Counted from the first letter of the stretch, positions 1-9,407 are shown. The stretch is DNA of 64,000 bases from Amycolatopsis acidiphila (GCF_021391495.1 NZ_CP090063.1:6262001-6326000), one strand, 5' to 3'. Notes: generated by a model from the sequence alone, not told the origin. Made by a program: numbers and translations.

Positions 1-146
1 GCCCTTAATTCGTCCGGATCCCATTCCACCGTGGGAGGTGCGTTCAGCAGCACACTGACGGCGCAGTCCGCGCAACCGATCCCGCGCGCGACACAGCGGC
101 CGCAGTCGACGATCATGCTGCTCCCAGGTGCTTCCAGATCGTGCAT
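1..146 (-). CDS. Small Cys-rich actinobacterial protein, N-terminal part (C-terminus outside window)
   Basis: Only the first 48 codons are inside the window; the gene runs off the left edge. The ATG at 146 is preceded by a strong AAGGAGG Shine-Dalgarno with a short spacer. The product has four cysteines in two CxxC pairs (C15/C18 and C25/C28) followed by a short hydrophobic stretch. From memory this resembles a short conserved actinobacterial protein that begins at an MIVDC-like methionine (M11 here) and is often found near NlpC/P60 cell-wall genes; that part is family knowledge and not provable here. M11 also has a weaker SD (GGGAG) and could be the real start. Function is unknown; the cysteines suggest a metal or disulfide site. 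Confidence 0.7.
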   Translation of the reverse strand, partial: MHDLEAPGSSMIVDCGRCVARGIGCADCAVSVLLNAPPTVEWDPDELR

Positions 147-272
147 TTCTGCCTCCTTGTGACCACTTCGGCCCGACAAGAAGCACGGTAAGGACACCCA
201 CCGACAATTTCGGCGCGCGGGCAATCCCGCGAGTTCGGCAATTCGACGCGCATTCGCCGGATCGGCGGGAAT

Positions 273-722
273 TCAGACCGCGCCGGGTCCCGGCAGCAGA
301 TCGACGTCGCCCGCGTGCATCGGCTCGCCGCAGTGTGCGCAGCGCAGGTCGCCGGCGCTGATCTCACCGCACGCGCGATGGCGGTAGAGCACCGGCGGCC
401 CGGCCTCGCCCGCGAGCCACTTGTCCCCCCAGCCGACCATGACCATGAGCAGGTCGAGGAGCTCGGTGCCCTTCTCCGTGAGGACGTACTCGTACCGCGG
501 ACGCCGGTCGTAGGGCCGGCGCTCGAGCACGCCGTGCTCGACGAGGTGGTTCAACCGCTCGGTCAGGACCTTGCGCGAGATGCCGAGGTCCGCCTGGATC
601 TGCTCGAACCGGGTGAGGCCGACCCAGACGTCCCGCAGGACCAGCGGTGACCAAGGCTCCCCGATGACGTCGAGCGTGCGCGCGATCGAGCAGGCCATCT
701 CGCCGAAGTCCGTGCGTTGCAT
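273..722 (-). CDS. HxlR-family winged-helix transcriptional regulator
   Basis: A 149-residue protein with the HxlR signature: a conserved N-terminal cysteine (C11) ahead of a DVIGEPWS segment, a recognition helix around residues 45-62 (ISRKVLTERLNHL) and a wing at about 68-84. HxlR proteins are often redox or aldehyde sensors through that cysteine. This one has a C-terminal extension with C118, C128 and C131, which looks like a small zinc or redox knuckle. The start is supported by a leaderless promoter: TAGACT on the minus strand lies six bases before the ATG. It is divergent from the DHFR-like reductase at 815-1405, which is its likely target, with repeated AAGGAACTYCGA words between them. 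Confidence 0.9.
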   Translation of the reverse strand: MQRTDFGEMACSIARTLDVIGEPWSPLVLRDVWVGLTRFEQIQADLGISRKVLTERLNHLVEHGVLERRPYDRRPRYEYVLTEKGTELLDLLMVMVGWGDKWLAGEAGPPVLYRHRACGEISAGDLRCAHCGEPMHAGDVDLLPGPGAV

Positions 723-728
723 GAACGC

Positions 729-734
729 AGTCTA
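729..734 (-). promoter_or_regulatory. -10 element (TAGACT) for the HxlR gene, leaderless
   Basis: The minus strand reads TAGACT followed by six bases and then the ATG at 722, so the transcript would start at or next to the start codon. Confidence 0.6.
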
Positions 735-752
735 GCAAACTTGGGTTCCCTT

Positions 753-800
753 AAGGAACTCCGAATGCTACGGTCGTGGCGTCTCTTGAAGGAACTTCGA
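753..800. promoter_or_regulatory. Direct-repeat candidate operator between HxlR and DHFR-like genes
   Basis: The 12-base word AAGGAACTYCGA occurs at 753-764 and 789-800, 36 bases apart on the same strand. The first copy sits inside an imperfect palindrome (GTTCCCTTAAGGAAC). Position between divergent genes suggests the HxlR binding region. Confidence 0.45.
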
Positions 801-814
801 AAAGGAGCAAGGCG

Positions 815-1405
815 ATGAGCAAGGTCTTCAGCGCCCACGCGGTGTCGGTCGACGGGTACATGACAGGCAGGGATCCCGGCGCCGGCCGCGGCCTCGGCGA
901 CGGGACGATGCTCTTCGACTGGTACTTCGACGGCGACACGCCCAGCCGGCTGTTCGACGGGTTCCGACTGAGCGAAGCCAGCGCCCGGGTCTTCGACGCC
1001 TGCGCCGGACGCGTGGGCGCGGTCGTGATGGGGCGCAACACCTACGAGGACTCCGAGCGCTTCGGCGGTGGCGGCCCCCATCCGACAGCCCGGCCGTTCA
1101 TCGTCAGCCACCGGCCTGCCCCGGAGCTGACCGAGCGCCAGACCCTCGTCACCGGGGTCGAAGAGGCGATCGCGGCGGCCCGCGAGGCGGCCGGGGACAA
1201 GGACGTCGGCCTCATGGGCGGCGGCGTCCTGACCGAGGCCCTGCGGGCGGGGCTCGTCGACGAGGTGGTCCTGCACCAGGTGCCGATCCTGCTCGGCGGC
1301 GGCCGGCCCGTCTTCCAGGCGCTGCCTGCGCACGTGCGCCTGCGCCTCGTCGAGGTCGTCCCGGCGCCGGGCGTCACCCATCTCCACTACGAGGTCGAGC
1401 GCTGA
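815..1405 (+). CDS. Dihydrofolate reductase family protein (RibD C-terminal-like NADPH reductase)
   Basis: A 196-residue protein of the DHFR/RibD-C fold. The N-terminus (VFSAHAVSVDGYMTG) matches the strand and loop of this family, residues around 70-80 read GAVVMGRNTYE, and the middle GLMGGGVLTEALRAGLVDEVVLHQVPILLGGGRP block is the typical nucleotide-binding and substrate half. These stand-alone proteins reduce pterin-like or unknown substrates with NAD(P)H and are often mobile with stress regulators. Start chosen at 815 because AAAGGAG lies seven bases upstream; the longer frame opening at 776 has no such site. It is divergent from the HxlR gene, which probably represses it or induces it. 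Confidence 0.88.
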   Translation: MSKVFSAHAVSVDGYMTGRDPGAGRGLGDGTMLFDWYFDGDTPSRLFDGFRLSEASARVFDACAGRVGAVVMGRNTYEDSERFGGGGPHPTARPFIVSHRPAPELTERQTLVTGVEEAIAAAREAAGDKDVGLMGGGVLTEALRAGLVDEVVLHQVPILLGGGRPVFQALPAHVRLRLVEVVPAPGVTHLHYEVER

Positions 1406-1433
1406 ACCCCGGCCCCGCGGCCGCCGGGAGGGC

Positions 1434-2807
1434 TCAGACGCGCCCGAGCCGCGTCAGCAGCACCGCGGACGCGACCGGATGCGCACCCGAACTCCTGGTC
1501 GAATCGGCGACCGCGCGATCCGAGGTGGCCACGACCAGCGGCCGGCCGGACGGCTCGGCGATGACGAGCGCGCGGATCACGTCGTCGGCCAGCACGCCCG
1601 GATCCGAGAACAGCACCCGGACCCCCCGGGGCGAGGCGGACGGCACCGACAGCACGCCGGCGCCGTCGAACACGACCGTCACCTCGGCACCCGTCCGCGA
1701 CGCGAGCGCGCCGAGCTGCTGCACGAGCCGGGTCCGCTGGTCGGCGAGCGGCAGCTCCGGATAGCCCGTCTTGGTGACGTTGTAGCCGTCGACGATCAGG
1801 TGCACGCTCGGCAGCGCCAGCAGGCGGTCCAGCGCGGCGGGGTCCCGCACCTGGACGCCGTTTCCGGCGGACACGGACGCGCCACGGACGTGGTCCGCCG
1901 GACGGCGGCTGCTCGTACCGAGCGACAGCTCCCGCCGCAGCCCGGTCACGGCGCCCTCGATGGTGTCGACGAGCAGGGCCAGGCGCACCTCGTCGGCGTC
2001 GCGGGCCTCACGGGCCGCCTGACGCGCCATCTCCGCGTCGGCCACCGCCCGCTCCGCCCTGGCCCGCTCCGTCGCCACCCGCTGCCGCTCACGCCCCAGC
2101 TGGGCGGTCAGCGCGGCGATCTCCGCGTCGCGCCTGCTGTCCGCGTCGAGCACATCCGCCTCGGCCTGCTCGGCGGCGTCGCGGGCCTTGCGCAACAGCA
2201 CGCCTTGCTCCCGCAGCCGCCCGCGCAACCGGTTGATCTCGTCCTCGCGTTCGCGGCGGGCGGCCTCGACGGCGTCCAGCGCCTGGGCCAGCTCCTCCTG
2301 CGTGCGTGTGAGCTCGGCCTCGAGCTTCTGGTTGCGGGCCAGCGCGGCGTCCCGCTCGGCGCGCAACGCCGTCTCGGCCGCATTCTTGGCGACGAGCCGC
2401 ACCCGCGAGGTCGCACTCGACTCGCCCAGCAGGATCGCCGCCGTCGCGGCGACCACGGAGTCCTCGTCGTTCGGGTTGAGCGCGTCCTGCCGGTGCTCCC
2501 GGACCCACTCCAGCACGGCGGTCCGGAACGCCGTCGAGTCCTGCAGCGTCGTGAGCAGCGCCGTCGCCCCCAGCCGGGCCCGCTTGGCCGGCGCGAACTT
2601 CGCGACCGGGCGCAGCTGCTGGGGGACGTCGACCCTGGGCATCTTGCCGAGCGCGTCGGCGGCGAGCTCGGCGAGTCTGGTGCGGACGGGTTCCGGCAGC
2701 TCGCGCCAGGCGAAAGGCGGCGCCGGTTCCGCCTCCGGCCGCTGGGCAGCGACCGAGGCACGAAGACCGGGGTCTTCGGGCTCTTCGGCGTGCACTGAGG
2801 GCGGCAT
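1434..2807 (-). CDS. NYN-domain (PIN-like) RNase protein with long coiled coil
   Basis: A 457-residue protein. The C-terminal part (about 335-450) is an NYN/YacP-like nuclease domain: LIVDGYNV carries the first acidic residue, VVFDGAG the second, and a D-rich segment (FSDPGVLADDVIRAL) and an ATSDRAVAD motif complete the metal site. The middle (about 150-290) is rich in A, R, E and Q with heptad spacing, so a coiled coil. The N-terminal third is acidic and proline-rich and then a conserved helical segment (EPVRTRLAELAADALGKMP). Family members are putative RNA-processing nucleases. Start at 2807 chosen because TACCCT sits six bases before this ATG; an in-frame ATG at 2861 is possible. Divergent from the nuclease fusion at 2898. 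Confidence 0.88.
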   Translation of the reverse strand: MPPSVHAEEPEDPGLRASVAAQRPEAEPAPPFAWRELPEPVRTRLAELAADALGKMPRVDVPQQLRPVAKFAPAKRARLGATALLTTLQDSTAFRTAVLEWVREHRQDALNPNDEDSVVAATAAILLGESSATSRVRLVAKNAAETALRAERDAALARNQKLEAELTRTQEELAQALDAVEAARREREDEINRLRGRLREQGVLLRKARDAAEQAEADVLDADSRRDAEIAALTAQLGRERQRVATERARAERAVADAEMARQAAREARDADEVRLALLVDTIEGAVTGLRRELSLGTSSRRPADHVRGASVSAGNGVQVRDPAALDRLLALPSVHLIVDGYNVTKTGYPELPLADQRTRLVQQLGALASRTGAEVTVVFDGAGVLSVPSASPRGVRVLFSDPGVLADDVIRALVIAEPSGRPLVVATSDRAVADSTRSSGAHPVASAVLLTRLGRV

Positions 2808-2813
2808 CCATAC

Positions 2814-2819
2814 AGGGTA
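2814..2819 (-). promoter_or_regulatory. -10 element (TACCCT) for the NYN gene, leaderless
   Basis: TACCCT on the minus strand ends six bases before the ATG at 2807. This decides the shorter of two possible starts. Confidence 0.55.
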
Positions 2820-2884
2820 GTCCGTCCCCGGCGAAGATCTCTTCTCGTGGGATGCCGCCACCGAGAATTGTCGGTCCCCTTACC

Positions 2885-2890
2885 TAGGGT
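2885..2890 (+). promoter_or_regulatory. -10 element (TAGGGT) for the DEDDh/GIY-YIG gene, leaderless
   Basis: TAGGGT ends seven bases before the ATG at 2898. The frame continues upstream to 2847, but this promoter would not include that region in the mRNA. Confidence 0.6.
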
Positions 2891-2897
2891 GCCGATC

Positions 2898-4607
2898 ATG
2901 CATGGCGCGCACGATCAGCTGACCTTCGACGAGCTGGGCACGCCGCTTCGCGACACCACGTTCGTGGTCTTCGACCTGGAGACCACCGGCACCAAGCCGG
3001 GTCCGGACGGGATCACCGAGATCGGCGCGGTCAAGGTCCGCGGCGGCGAGGTGCTGGGCGAGTTCGCGACGCTGGTGAACCCCGGGAAACCGATCCCGCC
3101 GCAGATCGTCGCGCTGACCGGGATCACGGACGCTGTCGTCTACGACGCCCCGACCATCGACCGCGTACTCGGCTCGTTCCTGGAGTTCGCGGCGGGCGCG
3201 GTGCTGGTCGCGCACAACGCCCCGTTCGACACCGGGTTCATGCGCGCCGCCTGCGCCGCGTACGGCTACCCGTGGCCGAAGCCGGCGGTGGTCTGCACGG
3301 TCAAGCTGGCCCGGCGCGTGCTGACCCGCCAGGACACGCCGAGCTTCCGGCTGTCCGCGCTGGCCGCGCTGTTCGGCTCCTCGACCACGCCGAACCACCG
3401 TGCGCTCGACGACGCCCGCGCCACCGTCGACGTGCTGCACGCGCTGCTCGAACGGGTCGGCTCAGTCGGCGTGCACTCGCTCGAGGAGCTGGTCGACTAC
3501 CTGCCCGAGGTCACCGACGAGCAGCGGCGCAAGCGCGGGATGGCGGCGCACCTGCCCGAACTGCCCGGCGTGTACCTGTTCCGCGGCCCGGGTGAGGAGG
3601 TGCTCTACGTCGGCACGGCGTCGAACCTGCGGCGGCGGGTGCGCAACTACTTCACCGGGTCGGAGAGCCGCGGGCGCATCCGGGAGATGGTCGCGCTGGC
3701 CCAGCGCGTCGACGGCATCGAGTGCTCGCACGCGCTCGAAGCGCAGATCCGCGAGCTACGGCTGCTCGCGGCGTACCGGCCCGCGTACAACCGCCGGTCG
3801 AAGAACCCGCGCAAGTCCTGGTGGGTGGTGCTGACCGACGAGGCGTTCCCCCGGCTGTCGGTGGTGCGCCTGCCGAAGGACGGCGCGCTCGGGCCGTTCA
3901 ACTCCCAGGCGATGGCGAAGCTCGCGGCGGACGTGCTCGCGGGCGCGTCCGGGCTGCGCACCTGCACGCAGCGGATCTCGGCGGTCGCCCCGGCGGGCAG
4001 GCCGTGCGCGATGGCCGAGCTGGGACGCTGCGGGGCGCCCTGTGCGGGCCACCAGAGCGTCGAGGCGTACTTCCCGTCCGTGCGGGCCGTGGCGCAGCTG
4101 ATCGGCGGCGAGGACAACGTTCCGCTCGACTCCGCCCTGCGTCAGCTCGACGAGCTCGCCGCGGCCCAGCACTACGAGCAGGCCGCGCGGCGGCGCGACG
4201 AGCTGGCGATCCTGGTGCGCGCGGTCGCGAAGGCGCATCGGCTGACGGCGCTGGCCGCCATCCCGGAGCTGGTCGCCGCCGCGCCCGACGGCAACCGCGG
4301 CTGGGAGTTCGCGGTGATCCGGTACGGCAGGCTCGCCTCGGCGGGCGTGGCAAGGCGCGGGGTGCCGCCCATGCCGGTCGTCGACGCACTGGTCGCGGCG
4401 GCGGAGACGGTGACCCCCGAGCCAGGGCCGCTCTACGGCGCGCCCCCGGAGGAGGTCGGGCTGCTGCTGCGGTGGCTCACCCGGGCCGGGGTGCGCCTGG
4501 TGCGGACGGCGATCCCGTGGGCCGAGCCCGCGCACGGCGCCGGGGGCTGGCACGACTGGCTCGAACGCGCCTCGACCGCCACGGCACTCGAGCAGGCGGT
4601 GGGCTGA
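2898..4607 (+). CDS. DEDDh 3'-5' exonuclease fused to UvrC-like GIY-YIG endonuclease
   Basis: A 569-residue two-domain nuclease. Residues 20-185 are a DnaQ-like exonuclease: D26 and E28 (FDLETT), D111 in HNAPFD, and H167 with D171/D172 (HRALDDA) give a full DEDDh set. Residues 222-300 are a GIY-YIG domain (GVYLFRGPG then VLYVGTASNLRRRVRNYF), followed by a UvrC/Cho-like region with a cysteine cluster (CTQR...CAMAELGRCGAPC) and a UVR-like helix. The homologue in M. tuberculosis is Rv2191. A role in DNA repair, nicking near damage and trimming, fits the domains but is inference. The start is set by the leaderless -10. The product probably acts independently of UvrABC; no uvr genes are nearby. 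Confidence 0.9.
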   Translation: MHGAHDQLTFDELGTPLRDTTFVVFDLETTGTKPGPDGITEIGAVKVRGGEVLGEFATLVNPGKPIPPQIVALTGITDAVVYDAPTIDRVLGSFLEFAAGAVLVAHNAPFDTGFMRAACAAYGYPWPKPAVVCTVKLARRVLTRQDTPSFRLSALAALFGSSTTPNHRALDDARATVDVLHALLERVGSVGVHSLEELVDYLPEVTDEQRRKRGMAAHLPELPGVYLFRGPGEEVLYVGTASNLRRRVRNYFTGSESRGRIREMVALAQRVDGIECSHALEAQIRELRLLAAYRPAYNRRSKNPRKSWWVVLTDEAFPRLSVVRLPKDGALGPFNSQAMAKLAADVLAGASGLRTCTQRISAVAPAGRPCAMAELGRCGAPCAGHQSVEAYFPSVRAVAQLIGGEDNVPLDSALRQLDELAAAQHYEQAARRRDELAILVRAVAKAHRLTALAAIPELVAAAPDGNRGWEFAVIRYGRLASAGVARRGVPPMPVVDALVAAAETVTPEPGPLYGAPPEEVGLLLRWLTRAGVRLVRTAIPWAEPAHGAGGWHDWLERASTATALEQAVG

Positions 4608-4657
4608 GCCGCGGCGATACGATCCCGGCAGCCCGTAAACCCCTGAGGAGGACCCCG

Positions 4658-4939
4658 GTGATCACTGCGATCGTGCTGATTCATGCCGTGGCGGACAGCA
4701 TCCCCGAGACCGCACAGGCGATCGCGGACATCGACGGCGTGTCCGAGGTGTACTCGTGCGCGGGTGACGTCGACCTGATCGCGATGGTGCGGGTGCAGAC
4801 CCACGAGGAGCTCGCCGACCTCATCCCGGCGAAGATCGGGCGGGTGTCCGGCGTGGTGGACACCGACACGCACATCGCGTTCCGCTCCTACTCCACGGCC
4901 GACACGGAGTCGGCGTTCGCACTCGGCGCCGAGGACTGA
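4658..4939 (+). CDS. Lrp/AsnC-type ligand-binding (RAM) domain protein without DNA-binding domain
   Basis: A 93-residue protein that consists only of the alpha-beta RAM/ACT-like fold found at the C-terminus of Lrp/AsnC regulators: VITAIVLIHA, then GVSEVYSCAGDVDLIAMVRV, then a helix and VVDTDTHIAFRSYS. There is no helix-turn-helix. Such stand-alone proteins form oligomers that bind amino acids and may modify full-length Lrp proteins; the target here is unknown. GTG start chosen because GAGGAGG is six bases upstream. It lies 50 bases after the nuclease fusion gene and may be cotranscribed with it. A strong terminator follows. Confidence 0.9.
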   Translation: MITAIVLIHAVADSIPETAQAIADIDGVSEVYSCAGDVDLIAMVRVQTHEELADLIPAKIGRVSGVVDTDTHIAFRSYSTADTESAFALGAED

Positions 4940-4955
4940 TCCCCGGGGAACACGA

Positions 4956-4990
4956 AGAAGCCGGTTCCCCTGCGCGGGGAACCGGCTTCT
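4956..4990. terminator. Bidirectional hairpin terminator between the Lrp-like gene and qcrB
   Basis: A perfect 15-bp stem (4956-4970 with 4976-4990) around a five-base loop, placed between two convergent genes. Confidence 0.85.
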
Positions 4991-5003
4991 CGTTTCGCTG
5001 TGC

Positions 5004-6680
5004 CTAGATGTCCGGCGTCTGCCAGCCCGAGGGGACCTCCTCGGTGGCGGGCACCTCGCCGTTGCCGTGGTGCCCGTTGCCGCCGTGGCCGTTGGCCTTC
5101 GCCCGCTCCAGGGCCGCGACCTCTTCGGCCGGGTCCGGCGCGAGCAGCGTGCCGGGTACCGGGCGCCCGGCGGCACCGAGCTTGTTCATCTTCTTCGGCA
5201 CCGACGCCCCCTGGTAGTCCAGCGGGATCGCGTGGCCGTGGCTGTCCACACCGGCCAGCGGCTGGTGGATCTCGATGAACTCACCGTGCGGCAGGCGCTT
5301 GATGATGCCCGTCTCGATGCCGTGCTCGAGCACCTCGCGGTCGGCCCGCTGCAGGCCGAGGCAGAGCCGGTAGCTGATGAAGTACGCCAGCGGCGGCACC
5401 ACCAGCACCCCGATCCGGCCCGCCCACGTGGTCGCGTTCAGCGAGATGTCGAACTGGTCGGCGATGATGTCGTTGAAGCCCGACAGCTCGATGACCATGA
5501 AGAACCCGAGTGCCATCGCGCCGATGCTGGTGCGGACCGGTGCGTCCCGGGGCCGCTGCAGCAGGTTGTGGTGCGCGGTGTCGCCCGAGAGCTTGCGCTC
5601 GATCATCGGGTACGCCAGCAGCAGCCCGATCAGGATCGGCATCCCCACCGCACCGGCGAAGAACACCGCGGGCACCGTGTAGTTGCCCAGGTACAGCTCC
5701 CACGCCGGGTAGATACGCAGCATGCCGTCGGCCCAGGCCATGTACCAGTCCGGCTGCGAACCCGCCGAGACCTGGGACGGGTTGTACGGCCCGATGTTCC
5801 AGATCGGGTTGATCTGGAAGATGCCCGCCATCAACGCGATGACGCCGGTGACCAGGGCGAAGAACGCCCCGCCCTTGAGCGCGAACACCGGCATGATGCG
5901 GATGCCGACGACGTTGGTCTCCTTGCGCCGCACGCCGGGGAACTGGGTGTGCTTCTGGTACCAGACCAGCGCCAGGTGCGCGCCGATCAGCGCCAGCATG
6001 ATGCCCGGCAGCAGCAGGATGTGGATCGTGTAGAGCCGCGGGATGATCACGTTGCCGGGGAACTCGCCGCCGAACAGCGCCCAGTGCAGCCAGGTGCCCA
6101 TCACCGGAACCGACAGCACGATGCCGGACAGGGTGGCCCGGATACCGGTGCCCGAGAGCAGGTCGTCGGGCAGCGAGTAGCCGAAGAAGCCCTCGAACAT
6201 GCCCAGCACCAGCAGCAGCACGCCGATCAGCCAGTTGGCCTCACGCGGCCGGCGGAATGCTCCGGTGAAGAAGATCCGGAACATGTGGACCATCATCGCG
6301 GCGACGAACACCAGGGCGGCCCAGTGGTGCAGCTGCCGCACGAACAGGCCGCCGCGCACGTCGAACGAGATGTCCAGGGTGGTCGCGAACGCCCGCGACA
6401 TCTCGACACCCTGCAGGTTCCGGAAGCTGCCGTTGTAGGCGACCTCGGCCATCGACGGGTCGAAGAACAACGTCAGGTAGACGCCCGAGGCGATCAGGAT
6501 GATGAAGCTGTAGAGCGCGATCTCCCCGAGCAGGAACGACCAGTGCGTCGGGAACACCTTGTTCATCTGGTGCCGCAGGCCCTTGGCCATGTGGTAGCGC
6601 TGGTCCATGTTGGTGGCGGCCTCGTTGACCTGCCGCTGGACCAGGCTCGAGCCCTTGGTCGGCGTGGTGAGTGAACTCAT
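5004..6680 (-). CDS. qcrB: Cytochrome bcc complex cytochrome b subunit
   Basis: A 558-residue integral membrane protein: the diheme cytochrome b of the menaquinol:cytochrome c reductase. The N-terminal half has the usual helices with heme-ligand histidines ([21 protein letters not shown] and [10 protein letters not shown] through [10 protein letters not shown]), and a [10 protein letters not shown] quinol-site region takes the place of the mitochondrial PEWY. The C-terminus carries a long soluble tail ending in a G/H/N-rich stretch, usual in actinobacteria. The ATG at 6680 overlaps the qcrA stop (ATGA), so the two are translationally coupled. Last gene of the ctaE-qcrC-qcrA-qcrB operon. Q-site inhibitors of the mycobacterial homologue bind this subunit. 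Confidence 0.97.
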   Translation of the reverse strand: MSSLTTPTKGSSLVQRQVNEAATNMDQRYHMAKGLRHQMNKVFPTHWSFLLGEIALYSFIILIASGVYLTLFFDPSMAEVAYNGSFRNLQGVEMSRAFATTLDISFDVRGGLFVRQLHHWAALVFVAAMMVHMFRIFFTGAFRRPREANWLIGVLLLVLGMFEGFFGYSLPDDLLSGTGIRATLSGIVLSVPVMGTWLHWALFGGEFPGNVIIPRLYTIHILLLPGIMLALIGAHLALVWYQKHTQFPGVRRKETNVVGIRIMPVFALKGGAFFALVTGVIALMAGIFQINPIWNIGPYNPSQVSAGSQPDWYMAWADGMLRIYPAWELYLGNYTVPAVFFAGAVGMPILIGLLLAYPMIERKLSGDTAHHNLLQRPRDAPVRTSIGAMALGFFMVIELSGFNDIIADQFDISLNATTWAGRIGVLVVPPLAYFISYRLCLGLQRADREVLEHGIETGIIKRLPHGEFIEIHQPLAGVDSHGHAIPLDYQGASVPKKMNKLGAAGRPVPGTLLAPDPAEEVAALERAKANGHGGNGHHGNGEVPATEEVPSGWQTPDI

Positions 6681-7831
6681 GACTTCCGCTCCCAAAAGGC
6701 CGGTCCCACGGGCTCGATGAAGTCACCGCGAGCGACCAGGTACCCCTCGTCGTTCACCGTAATAGGCAATTGGGCCAGCGCGCGAGTGGCGGGCCCGAAA
6801 ATGGGCTTGGCGTAGTGCAGGGCGTCGAACTGCGACTGGTGGCACGGGCAGAGGATCCGGTTGGTCTGCTGCTCGTACAGCGAGGTCGGGCAGCCCACGT
6901 GGCTGCAGACCTTCGTGTAGGCGTAGTACTCGCCGAAGTTGAAGTCCTCCTGGCCTTTGCGCTTGACGACGCGCTGGGCGTCCTCAGGACGCAGGCGGAT
7001 GAGCATCACCGGGGCGTCCGACCGCATGAACACCGCCGAGAGGGCCTCCGCGTCGCCCCGGTCGGACTCGCGGAACGGGAACACCGTCTCCATCGCGCCC
7101 GCGTCGAGGTCCTCGGGGCGCAGCAGCACGATCTCGTCCGACTTGCCCGTGTAGCGCCGCATGTAGACGACCTCACCGGGGAACTTCTTCTGCCACGCGG
7201 TGTGCCACAGCGAGTCCGGGCCGTTGGAGTCCTTCCACGGGTCCTTGATGAACGAGGCGACCGGCAGGCCGATCAGGCCGAGCCCGAGCGCGCCACCGGC
7301 GAAGCCCACGCTGCGCTTGACCAGCGACCGGCGCCCGATGGTGCTGCGGACGGCCGCGTCCTCCAGGTGCGCGACGATCGTCTTCTTGTCGATCTCGGGC
7401 GAGCCGTTGCCCTGATTGTCGCTGCGCTGCTGGATCGCGAGCTCGTTCGGGACGAACTTCTTCGTGTACAGCAGCACGCCGACGGCGAGGCCGAGGATCG
7501 TCAGGCCCAGCGTCACGCCCAGCATCGGGGTGTAGAGCGAGTACAGGAAGGTGCCGCTCTGGCCCGGCGCCCGGTACTGCCACGGCCACCAGATGAGGCC
7601 CACCACGAACGCCAGGCCGGCCAGGCCCGCGATGGTGAACCACAACGCCACGAACCGTTCCGCGCGCTTCTCCGCGCGAGTGCCCTTGACCGGCCACGGG
7701 TCCGGGTAGTCGACGAGCTCGACACCGTCGAGCTGCCCGCCCAGCTTGACCAGCTGGTCCCGGTCCATCTCGGCGAGTTCCGCGTCGGAAGGCTGTGAAA
7801 CGCCGTGCCCCACAGTGTCTTCGCTGCTCAT
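6677..7831 (-). CDS. qcrA: Rieske iron-sulfur subunit of cytochrome bcc complex
   Basis: A 384-residue Rieske protein of the actinobacterial type with three predicted membrane helices (about 62-82, 100-122 and 172-195) before the soluble head. The cluster ligands are C309/H311 (CSHVGC) and C328/H331 (CPCH), with C314 and C330 able to form the stabilising disulfide. A twin-arginine pair (GRRSLVKR) precedes the third helix; in Streptomyces the homologue is inserted by combined Sec and Tat action. Start at 7831 is fixed by the ATGA overlap with the qcrC stop. It passes electrons from menaquinol at QcrB to the diheme QcrC. Confidence 0.96.
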   Translation of the reverse strand: MSSEDTVGHGVSQPSDAELAEMDRDQLVKLGGQLDGVELVDYPDPWPVKGTRAEKRAERFVALWFTIAGLAGLAFVVGLIWWPWQYRAPGQSGTFLYSLYTPMLGVTLGLTILGLAVGVLLYTKKFVPNELAIQQRSDNQGNGSPEIDKKTIVAHLEDAAVRSTIGRRSLVKRSVGFAGGALGLGLIGLPVASFIKDPWKDSNGPDSLWHTAWQKKFPGEVVYMRRYTGKSDEIVLLRPEDLDAGAMETVFPFRESDRGDAEALSAVFMRSDAPVMLIRLRPEDAQRVVKRKGQEDFNFGEYYAYTKVCSHVGCPTSLYEQQTNRILCPCHQSQFDALHYAKPIFGPATRALAQLPITVNDEGYLVARGDFIEPVGPAFWERKS

Positions 7832-8646
7832 GCCCTCGATCCAATCCACAGGGTCACGCCGATCAGACCGGCGATCCCCACGATCCACGCGATGACGCCC
7901 TCGGACGCCGGACCGAACCCGCCGAGCGCGTCGCCGCCCGGGTTGTTGTTGCTGTCCGACACCGACTTGACGTACGCGATGATGTCCTTCTTCTCGTCCG
8001 GCGTGAGCTGCCGGTCGGAGAACTTCGGCATGTTCTGCGGGCCGGTGAGCATCGCCGTGTAGATCTGGTCCTCGTTGGCCGGGTCCAGGTTCGGCGCGTA
8101 CTTGCCCGCGGACAGCGCGCCGCCACGGCCGGTGAAGTTGTGACAGGACGCGCAGTTGAGCCGGAACAGCTCACCGCCGCGCGCCGGGTCGGAGCCCTGC
8201 AGTGCCGCGCCCGTCTCGGCCGGCCGCTCCGGGCCGCCGCCGTTCGCCTGGATGTAGGCGCCGACCGCGTCGATCTCCTCGGGGGAGAGCTTCGGCGGCT
8301 TCCGCTCGGCCTGTGCCTCCTGCCGCACCATCGGCATCCGGCCGGACGAGGTCTGGAAGTACACCGCCGCGTCGCCGACGCCGACCAGGCTCGGGCCGCG
8401 GTCCTGCACACCCTGCAGGTTCGCGCCGTGGCAGGTGATGCAGGTGTTGTTGTAGACCTGCTGGCCCAGCCGCAGCTGTGCCGGGTCCTCCTGTGCCTGC
8501 GCGGTCTGTGCCTTGGGCACGAAGACCGCGTACACCGCGCCGGCCCCGATCAGCGCGACGCCCAGCGCCAGCAGGCCGGCGATCCGCCGGCGCAGCTTCG
8601 TGCGCGCGCCGAGGCGGCGGCCGGAGGATTTCTTCGTGGTGGTCAT
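7828..8646 (-). CDS. qcrC: Diheme cytochrome c subunit of cytochrome bcc complex
   Basis: A 272-residue protein with an N-terminal membrane helix (about 22-43), two c-type heme motifs (CITCH at 69-73 and CASCH at 165-169), and a C-terminal anchor helix (about 250-270, ending WIGSRA). Two heme domains in one chain are the mark of actinobacteria, where no soluble cytochrome c is used and QcrC hands electrons directly to the CuA site of CtaC. The ATG at 8646 (MTTTKKSS) matches the family start; the frame stays open far upstream but that is GC-rich read-through across ctaE. Its stop overlaps the qcrA start. Confidence 0.96.
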   Translation of the reverse strand: MTTTKKSSGRRLGARTKLRRRIAGLLALGVALIGAGAVYAVFVPKAQTAQAQEDPAQLRLGQQVYNNTCITCHGANLQGVQDRGPSLVGVGDAAVYFQTSSGRMPMVRQEAQAERKPPKLSPEEIDAVGAYIQANGGGPERPAETGAALQGSDPARGGELFRLNCASCHNFTGRGGALSAGKYAPNLDPANEDQIYTAMLTGPQNMPKFSDRQLTPDEKKDIIAYVKSVSDSNNNPGGDALGGFGPASEGVIAWIVGIAGLIGVTLWIGSRA

Positions 8647-8693
8647 CTTGCGGCAACCCTTGCTGTTCGGTGAGTTCGGACGGGCCGGTGCGG

Positions 8694-9323
8694 TCAGGGA
8701 AGGATCTCGATGACCGCGAACAGGCCGATCCAGACGATGTCGACGAAGTGCCAGTAGTAGGACACGACGATCGCCGAGGTGGCCTGTGCGGGCGTGAACT
8801 TGCTCAGCTTGGTGCGGATGAGCAGGAACACGAAGGCGACGAGCCCGCCGAGCACGTGAAGTCCGTGGAACCCGGTCGCGATGAAGAAGATGGAGCCCCA
8901 CGCTCCGGAGGGAATGGTCACGCCCTCGTTGATCAGGCTGATGTACTCGCCGACCTGGCCGCCGATGAAGATCGCGCCCATCACGAACGTGATCACATAC
9001 CAGCGGCGCAGGCCGTACACATCGCCCTTCTCGGCGGCGAACACGCCGAGCTGGCAGGTGAACGACGAGGCCACCAGGATGATGGTGAAGGGCAGTGAGT
9101 ACGGGATGTCGAGATGAATCGGCTCGCCCGTGGCGGCATTGATCGGCGGCCACACGCCAGTCGAGTTCTGCGCCTTGACCGTGAAGAACATGGCGAACAG
9201 CCCGGCGAAGAACATGAGCTCGCTGGAGAGCCACACGATGGTGCCGACACTGACCATGTTCGGCCGGTTCAGCGAGTGCACCCGCTGGCTGATGTTGGGA
9301 GCTGCCGTTGTCACGACTCGCAT
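8694..9323 (-). CDS. ctaE: Cytochrome c oxidase subunit III
   Basis: A 209-residue membrane protein with five predicted helices. Typical subunit III features are [20 protein letters not shown] near residue 30, the [12 protein letters not shown] helix, and the C-terminal [15 protein letters not shown] segment. It is the first gene of the operon feeding qcrC, qcrA and qcrB, the arrangement known from mycobacteria and corynebacteria. The start at 9323 (MRVVTTAA) is chosen because GGAGG lies five bases upstream; an in-frame upstream methionine at 9377 lacks support. It assembles with CtaC, CtaD and CtaF; ctaD is not in this window. Confidence 0.95.
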   Translation of the reverse strand: MRVVTTAAPNISQRVHSLNRPNMVSVGTIVWLSSELMFFAGLFAMFFTVKAQNSTGVWPPINAATGEPIHLDIPYSLPFTIILVASSFTCQLGVFAAEKGDVYGLRRWYVITFVMGAIFIGGQVGEYISLINEGVTIPSGAWGSIFFIATGFHGLHVLGGLVAFVFLLIRTKLSKFTPAQATSAIVVSYYWHFVDIVWIGLFAVIEILP

Positions 9324-9407
9324 TATGTCCTCCCACAATGGAGCCTGCCCGGTCGGGTCGGCACCTGGGTTGGTCACAGCTACGAACGCGGAGGGTGAGG
9401 ATCGCCG

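Noticed and set aside
5067..6674. Long plus-strand frame opposite qcrB
   Set aside because: Shadow frame with D/R/H/V-rich low-complexity translation and no start signals; qcrB is certain.
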